Source of the DNA: Promerops cafer
Lineage: Eukaryota > Chordata > Aves > Passeriformes > Nectariniidae
Direction: 5' to 3'
Length of the DNA: 64,000 nt
Assembly (NCBI GenBank): GCA_013398275.1
Contig: VZSE01000758.1
Coordinates: forward strand, 124,368 to 188,367
In this document: one piece after another, positions 59,214 through 64,000 of the stretch
Layout of the letters: each line of letters opens with the position of its first letter
Position numbering within the stretch: position 1 is the stretch's first letter
Program-made: the position numbers and the translations under genes
Notes under the pieces: generated by a model
Database searches by the model: none
What the model was told of the DNA's origin: nothing
Seen by the model: only the letters and a program-made list of their open reading frames with translations

Positions 59214-59737
59214 GGTTCACAAAAAGGTTTTCAAATATAAACCAAAATCATGGTATTTCACAGTTACCTTCACTGATGTGGGACGTGTTTGGGCTGCTTT
59301 TTCACATTCACAATCTCATCAACAACCTGAAAAATCACCAGCACTAATTTTCAGGAACACTCAATGCCAACAAGCTTTGCCAGGTCATTCTCATCCTTTC
59401 TGCTACTTCTAAATCACCAGTGGATCTTCCTCAAGGCTCACTGCTCTGGAGCTAATAAAACACTCAGCACCATTCTGCTGGGTAACAATTCAGAAGACAG
59501 GCAGGTGAACCAATTCCCTCCCTGCAGGGTGCTCAGACCTGCTGGTACAGAGCAGACAGAATTATTTTGCCCTCATATCTTGCAAAAAGAAGAGAGCTGG
59601 TCAGTAGCAGATGTTGGTGAAGGTGAGTCTTACAAAGCAATTAGGAGATGTCACCACCCGAGGCTGACTCAGAGTTGCAACAGAAGATTCCTGCAGTGGG
59701 GTAGTGGTGGCAATGTGTCAAATGTAATCAGCCCTCA

Positions 59738-59796
59738 AAAGCTAGACTTGATGATCCTTGTGATTCCCTTCCAACTCAGAATATCCTGTGATTCTG
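59738..59796 (+). mobile_element. CR1 3'-end fragment (sense)
   Basis: gacttgatgatccttgtgat and tcccttccaactcagaatat followed by cctgtgattctgc, the sense CR1 terminus with its terminal attctgtg-like repeat. Confidence 0.85.
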
Positions 59797-60385
59797 CAAA
59801 AGTGCCCTTCAATTTACTCTTCAGTGACAGCACCAGCAGCACTGTTGCAGCATGAGCTGTTCCCTTTTAAATCTACTTTATATTTGAGATCAGTGTTTCA
59901 GAGCACTCCTTCCCCACAAGTGGAATAGCTTTTAGTTCTTTCTTTGTACTTCATCCAGTTCTCAGACAGCTGAGCTCCATCCATGTTTATCACATGCCAC
60001 GTTAATGAAACATGTGTGATCCACTGTCCTCTATCCTGATAGGGCTCTTTCCAACTGGAATTACATTCTGATTAGCCAATATTCCCCAGAGAACTTCAGG
60101 AACATCAGAGTGTCTAGCTAGTGAATATTTACAAAGCAGTTTCCTTAGACAGAAAGAAAAGGCCAGGAGTTTTCAACACGCAGTTGGAAAAGTCTGCTGA
60201 ACATCCTTAAGGATGCATTTGCAAGTACATGCAGAAAAAGCCAAAGCAGAAATCCTTACAGATAAAGAAAGAGTGGCAGGAGCAAGATTTTGGAGCTCAG
60301 AAGGGATTATTGGGAATTGCTGTGAATTACAACCGTGGCTTCTGCTCCACAGACCAGAAGGCTGGGGTGATCAGCAATACAGGGG

Positions 60386-60409
60386 GGAAAAAAAAAAAAA
60401 AAAAAAAAA
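60386..60409. repeat. Poly-A tract
   Basis: Run of over 20 A after gggggg in intergenic DNA. Confidence 0.8.
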
Positions 60410-60521
60410 TCAAATTAACCTTTATGAAACCAGAGTGGTTGTACCTGCAAACTACTAGCAATTCAGCAACTCACTCTCATCATTTTGATGTTTATACAAT
60501 GAGGCACTGGTGAGATTTTTA

Positions 60522-60603
60522 GGGCTGTCCTGGGCAGAGGCAGGATGCAGAGCTTGATGATCCCTGTGGGTCCCTTCCAACTCAGGACAGCCTGTGATTC
60601 TAC
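60522..60603 (+). mobile_element. CR1 3'-end fragment (sense)
   Basis: agagcttgatgatccctgtg, ggtcccttccaactcaggac and agcctgtgattctac identify a short sense CR1 end. Confidence 0.87.
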
Positions 60604-61684
60604 AGCCATAGTTAGGCACTGTGCTCAGTACTACTGGTCTTGGGGTTTCAGCAGTTTTGGAAGAACTCGAGCAATGAAACCAGACAAGAGTTAGTCCATT
60701 AGGTATGGTGGCCCATTTTCAGCACACTGATCTATGTTGTATGTCTCACATAATTTTATTTTCATATAAATGATTGCCATTCTAAATCTTGAGCTAGTAT
60801 TAAAAATGCACATTGAAGTTTTTATGAGTTTCTGAATGAAAGAAAGCTTTTTAAAAAATATTGATTCTGTCACTACTTCTTGAGGAGGTTGTTATTGCTT
60901 GTTTTTTGGTTTTTAGAGGTTTTGTTTGTTTCTTTGGTTTTTTTCAGGAAGAAACGTAAGTCTTTACTTGATAACTTGTTTTTGATCAGAACAAAACAAA
61001 GAAACCAAGAACAAGTCCTTTACTCTTAGCAGACTGTAAGTTCATTCATGGAAAAATTGCTCCTGTACTTGGTTGTGATTCTGTCCACAGTACATACAGG
61101 GGAAGTTTTGAATTCAGAGACCTCTGGAAGAAGTAAAAGTGTCTGGAAGAAATAAAACTGTCTTGACAGATCACCTTCAAGTGACACAAAACATAGCACC
61201 TAAACTCCAACACCAGTTTTCAACTTGTTTGCCCTGAGGAAAACAATGTATTTTCAAAATATACATAGTACCCAGACTGGCTGCCACTTGGAAGGGCATC
61301 TGATACTTTTAACCCATGAAACCACACCTGGGGAGATATAGAGCCCACCTGTAAGTAGCAAATTAATTGCAGTAATTCCCTTTCACAGCAGAAGGTCTCG
61401 GAGAACTCCAGATTTAGCTGAAACTGGGTGTCAGTCCCCAAAAGCTCATTGTGCCCACAAGTGGTGAACCCACTCCTGATGTTGGCTGGTGCTGAGGAGT
61501 GCACCAGAGCCCCCTGGCCAGACAGGGATTCTCCAGCCTCCTTGGTGGTCTCTCAAAAAGAAAATTCTCAAGCTTGTGCACATTTTTGTCCGTTCCACAG
61601 CATTCAGACAGCCCAAACCTGGGCAGGAGGTTTAGGCTGCACTAAGAGCTCCGTGAGCCCAGCGTAACGTGGGGCCCTGCCAAG

Positions 61685-62595
61685 AAGGGAAAAGAGGGTT
61701 CATAAACAAGTTGGATGCTGGACTGGAAAGGATACTAAGTAAGTTTACAGAAAAAACAAAATTGGGATGAGCTGTTGATTCCCTGGAAGGCAGAGGCCTT
61801 GCAGACAAACCTCGACAAATTAGAGGGCTGGGCAATCACCAGTTGTATGAAGTTTGAAAAGGACAAGTGCCAGTTTCTGCACCTGGAACAGGGCAACCCT
61901 GAATGCAGAGACAGAGTGGGGAACTAGGAAAGGGACCTGGGGGTCCTGGTTTGATGGGAAGCTGGATGAGAGTCAGCCGTGCCCTGGCAGCCAGGAGGGA
62001 TAATCCTGTCCTGGGGGGCATCAGGCACAGCATGGCCAGCAGGGCAAGGGAGGGGATTGTCCCACCCTCCTCTGCACTGGGACGGCCTCACCTCGAGTGC
62101 TGGGGGCAGTTTTGGCTGTCACAAAATAAAAAAGGATTAAAGCTATGAGAGACCTTCCAAAGGACGGCCACGAGATTGGTGAAGGGTCTGGTGGGGAAGC
62201 AGTATGAGGAGTAGCTGAGGGAACTTGGTCTGTTCCGCCTGGAGAAGAGGAGACTGAGGGGAAACCTCACTGCAGTTACAACTTCCTCATGAGGGGCAGG
62301 GGAGGGTCAGACACTGACCTCTTCTCTCTGGTGACCAGAGACAGGACGTGAGGGAATGGGCGGAAGCTGCATCAGGGGAGGTTTGGGAAGAGATTCTTCA
62401 CCCAGAGGGTGGTCGGGCTCTAGAACAGGCTCCCCAGGGCAGCGGTCACAGCCCCAACCCTGAGAGAGTTCAAGAAGCCTTTGGACAATGCTCTCAGGCA
62501 CATAGTGCGAGTCTTGGGGTGTCCTGTGCAGGGCTAAGAGTTGGACTCGATGATCCTCGGGGGTCCTTTCCAACTCAGCACATCCGTGATTCTGA
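61685..62595 (+). mobile_element. CR1 LINE, about 0.9 kb of the 3' part (sense)
   Basis: The longest transposon fragment in the window. It runs from the ORF2 3' end (ctggaaaggatactaagtaa, gagggctgggcaatcaccag, cctggaacagggcaaccctg), through ctgttccgcctggagaagag and gggaagagattcttcaccca, to the terminus tggactcgatgatcctcggg...ccgtgattctgag. Frames are broken, so it is a dead 5'-truncated copy. Confidence 0.92.
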
Positions 62596-62599
62596 GTTT

Positions 62600-62801
62600 A
62601 TTGACAAGCGCGAGGCCCAGAGCTGGTTTCCCTTTGCCCCGCCGCGTCCGCGCCGTCGCTCCGGGCGCACGGAGGTGACGCCTGAGGGGCGGTGGCAGCG
62701 GGAGGGGCGGCCGGGCCGGCGCCTCTGCCAACCCCGCCGGGCGCTCGGGACGCGGCGGGAAGAGACATTTCCCGCTGCGGACGAAGCTTGCGCTTCCCTG
62801 C
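62600..62801. promoter_or_regulatory. CpG-rich segment, probably SIVA1 5' region or intron
   Basis: Very CpG-rich single-copy sequence after the CR1 element. It is cut off by an unknown base at 62802. Because the sequence right after that base belongs to SIVA1 exon 2, this segment may be promoter or part of SIVA1 intron 1 / exon 2 flank placed out of order. Confidence 0.45.
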
Positions 62802-62802
62802 N

Positions 62803-62913
62803 GTCCGGCGGAGCCGGGGCCGGCCGGGGAGGCGCAGGGCGAGGGGCCCCGCTGGAGCGGGCAGCTCCTCATCGGCCACGACGGGAAACTGCGGCGGCGG
62901 CCCGCGGACAGGG
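62803..62913 (+). pseudogene. SIVA1: Second copy of SIVA1 exon 2 (3' part), probably assembly duplicate
   Basis: Reads PAEPGPAGEAQGEGPRWS then GQLLIGHDGKLRRRPADR before the donor G|gtgagt at 62914. From 62818 onward it is identical to 63720-63815. It lies upstream of SIVA1 exon 1, out of gene order, between an unknown base (62802) and the N gap. This fits a falsely retained contig end better than a real exon duplication. It carries slightly more of exon 2 than the other copy. Confidence 0.7.
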
Positions 62914-62930
62914 GTGAGTGCCCGGGGCGT

Positions 62931-63047
62931 GTCACAGAACCCCGCAGTACCCTGAGCTGGAAGGGACCCATCGAAGTGCAACTCCTGTCCCGCCCAGGAC
63001 ACCCCCGACGTTCTCACCGTGAGCCTGAGAGCGTTATCAAAAGGATT
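62931..63047 (-). mobile_element. CR1 fragment (antisense), duplicate of 63833-63949
   Basis: cacagaaccccgcagtaccc, tgagctggaagggacccatc and gttatcaaaaggatt match the antisense CR1 end. The fragment is identical to the one 902 bp downstream and is cut by the N gap. Confidence 0.8.
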
Positions 63048-63493
63048 NNNNNNNNNNNNNNNNNNNNNNNNNNNNNNNNNNNNNNNNNNNNNNNNNNNNN
63101 NNNNNNNNNNNNNNNNNNNNNNNNNNNNNNNNNNNNNNNNNNNNNNNNNNNNNNNNNNNNNNNNNNNNNNNNNNNNNNNNNNNNNNNNNNNNNNNNNNNN
63201 NNNNNNNNNNNNNNNNNNNNNNNNNNNNNNNNNNNNNNNNNNNNNNNNNNNNNNNNNNNNNNNNNNNNNNNNNNNNNNNNNNNNNNNNNNNNNNNNNNNN
63301 NNNNNNNNNNNNNNNNNNNNNNNNNNNNNNNNNNNNNNNNNNNNNNNNNNNNNNNNNNNNNNNNNNNNNNNNNNNNNNNNNNNNNNNNNNNNNNNNNNNN
63401 NNNNNNNNNNNNNNNNNNNNNNNNNNNNNNNNNNNNNNNNNNNNNNNNNNNNNNNNNNNNNNNNNNNNNNNNNNNNNNNNNNNNNNNNNNNNN
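63048..63493. other. Assembly gap (446 N)
   Basis: Run of unknown bases. It lies between the first copy of the duplicated segment and the SIVA1 promoter/exon 1. Confidence 1.
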
Positions 63494-63577
63494 GGGGCCC
63501 GGGGGCCGGGATGTGAGGGAGGCGGTGGCGCGGCCGTGACGCGGAGCGGGGCGGGGCGGGCGCGGGTCGGTCCGGCC
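63494..63577 (+). promoter_or_regulatory. SIVA1: SIVA1 proximal promoter / 5' UTR (CpG island)
   Basis: GC-box-like gggcggggcgggcg motifs and dense CpG directly before the SIVA1 start codon. No TATA box is seen. The upstream part is lost in the N gap. Confidence 0.65.
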
Positions 63578-63695
63578 ATGCCGAAGCGCTCCTGCCCCTT
63601 CGGGGACGCGGGCCCGCTCCAGCTGAAGACCCGCGTGGGGCTGCGGGAGCTGAGCCGCGGCGTGCGGGGCGAGGAGTACCGGCGGGAGGTGTTCG
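63578..63695 (+). CDS. SIVA1: SIVA1 exon 1
   Basis: ATG at 63578 lies in a good context (gtccggccatgccg, C at -3, CCG following). Thirty-nine codons plus one base run to the donor G|gtgagc at 63696. RELSRGV and EVF are conserved SIVA1 residues. Confidence 0.9.
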
Positions 63696-63815
63696 GTGAG
63701 CGGGGCGCGGAGGGCGGANGGCCGGCCGGGGAGGCGCAGGGCGAGGGGCCCCGCTGGAGCGGGCAGCTCCTCATCGGCCACGACGGGAAACTGCGGCGGC
63801 GGCCCGCGGACAGGG
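63578..63815 (+). CDS. SIVA1: SIVA1, apoptosis regulatory protein Siva, exons 1-2 (partial)
   Basis: Exon 1, 63578-63695, reads MPKRSCPFGDAGPLQLKTRV then GLRELSRGVRGEEYRREVF, nearly the same as the human SIVA1 N-terminus. Exon 2 is only partly present, after an unknown base at 63719. It reads PAGEAQGEGPRWSGQLLIGH then DGKLRRRPADR, matching human ...GQMLIGPDGRLIRSLGQASE. The 5' part of exon 2 (EKTKRLLF... helix region) is missing at the single-base join, so the coding sequence shown is not continuous. SIVA1 binds the CD27 cytoplasmic tail and promotes apoptosis. Its C-terminal zinc-binding cysteine region lies beyond the window. The human locus has the same neighbour, ADSS1. Confidence 0.88.
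63720..63815 (+). CDS. SIVA1: SIVA1 exon 2, 3' part
   Basis: The frame is set by the donor G|gtgagt at 63816 and by homology (GQLLIGHDGKL). The acceptor and first half of the exon are absent, lost at the unknown base 63719. Confidence 0.8.
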
Positions 63816-63832
63816 GTGAGTGCCCGGGGCGT

Positions 63833-64000
63833 GTCACAGAACCCCGCAGTACCCTGAGCTGGAAGGGACCCATCGAAGTGCAACTCCTGTCCCGCCCAGG
63901 ACACCCCCGACGTTCTCACCGTGAGCCTGAGAGCGTTATCAAAAGGATTCTTAAACTCTGGCAGGGTTGGGGCCGTGACCACTTCCCTGGGGAGCCTGTT
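63833..64000 (-). mobile_element. CR1 3' fragment (antisense) in SIVA1 intron 2
   Basis: Starts at gtcacagaaccccgcagtac, continues through agcgttatcaaaaggattct and gttggggccgtgaccacttc, then ctggggagcctgtt. Antisense CR1, running off the window end. Confidence 0.85.

Larger units (their letters stand above)
48761..61684. other. Intergenic region between ADSS1 and SIVA1
   Basis: About 13 kb without a recognised gene. It holds low-complexity A-rich tracts (50348-50389, 52705-52762, 60386-60409), a short (AT)n at 53909-53922, a T/G tract at 59126-59213 and two short CR1 ends. Overlapping open frames on both strands around 56115-56614 have no recognisable domain. The rest appears unique. Confidence 0.55.

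Noticed and set aside
59364..59855. 163-codon plus-strand open frame
   Set aside because: Its 3' part is translated CR1 sequence and the rest has no recognisable similarity.
62307..62971. Open frames across the CR1 element and the CpG-rich segment before the gap
   Set aside because: They cross a transposon, an unknown base and an out-of-order exon copy, so they are not a gene.

Overview
The window is vertebrate nuclear DNA, most likely from a bird. It has widely spaced exons with GT/AG splice sites, CpG-rich promoters, simple repeats, and about ten fragments of CR1-type LINEs, the dominant interspersed repeat of bird genomes. No prokaryotic or viral gene was recognised. Three protein-coding genes were identified, all on the + strand: the 3' part of INF2 (an FH2-domain formin; nine exons, 1297-13185), a complete ADSS1 (muscle-type adenylosuccinate synthetase; 13 coding exons, 24045-48617, summing to 1368 nt = 455 codons plus stop), and the 5' end of SIVA1 (pro-apoptotic CD27-binding protein; exon 1 at 63578-63695 plus part of exon 2). 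From general knowledge, INF2-ADSS1-SIVA1 is also the order on human 14q32.33 (followed there by AKT1). This shared order supports calling the synthetase ADSS1 rather than its paralogue ADSS2.

Layout: 1-1296, INF2 intron; 1297-13185, INF2 exons covering the second half of the FH2 domain and the basic tail after it; 13186-23880, a gene-poor stretch where the C-terminal INF2 exons would be expected but could not be found, holding a (AAAGG)n tract of about 239 bp and a TG-rich degenerate minisatellite; 23880-24800, CpG island with ADSS1 exon 1; 24231-37043, the 12.8-kb ADSS1 intron 1; 37044-48617, twelve more ADSS1 coding exons; 48618-62600, 3' UTR and intergenic DNA with CR1 copies, the longest at about 61685-62595; 62600-64000, the CpG-rich SIVA1 5' region, which is visibly misassembled.

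The three genes do not form a pathway. INF2 remodels actin. ADSS1 makes adenylosuccinate from IMP and aspartate with GTP, in AMP synthesis and the muscle purine nucleotide cycle. SIVA1 acts in apoptosis signalling. They are simply conserved neighbours. The points most worth a second look are: the exact 230-bp duplication around the N gap at SIVA1, which looks like a false duplication; the missing INF2 C-terminus; a possible 39-nt in-frame cassette exon in ADSS1; and the repeat-rich block upstream of ADSS1. No convincing new biological system was found.
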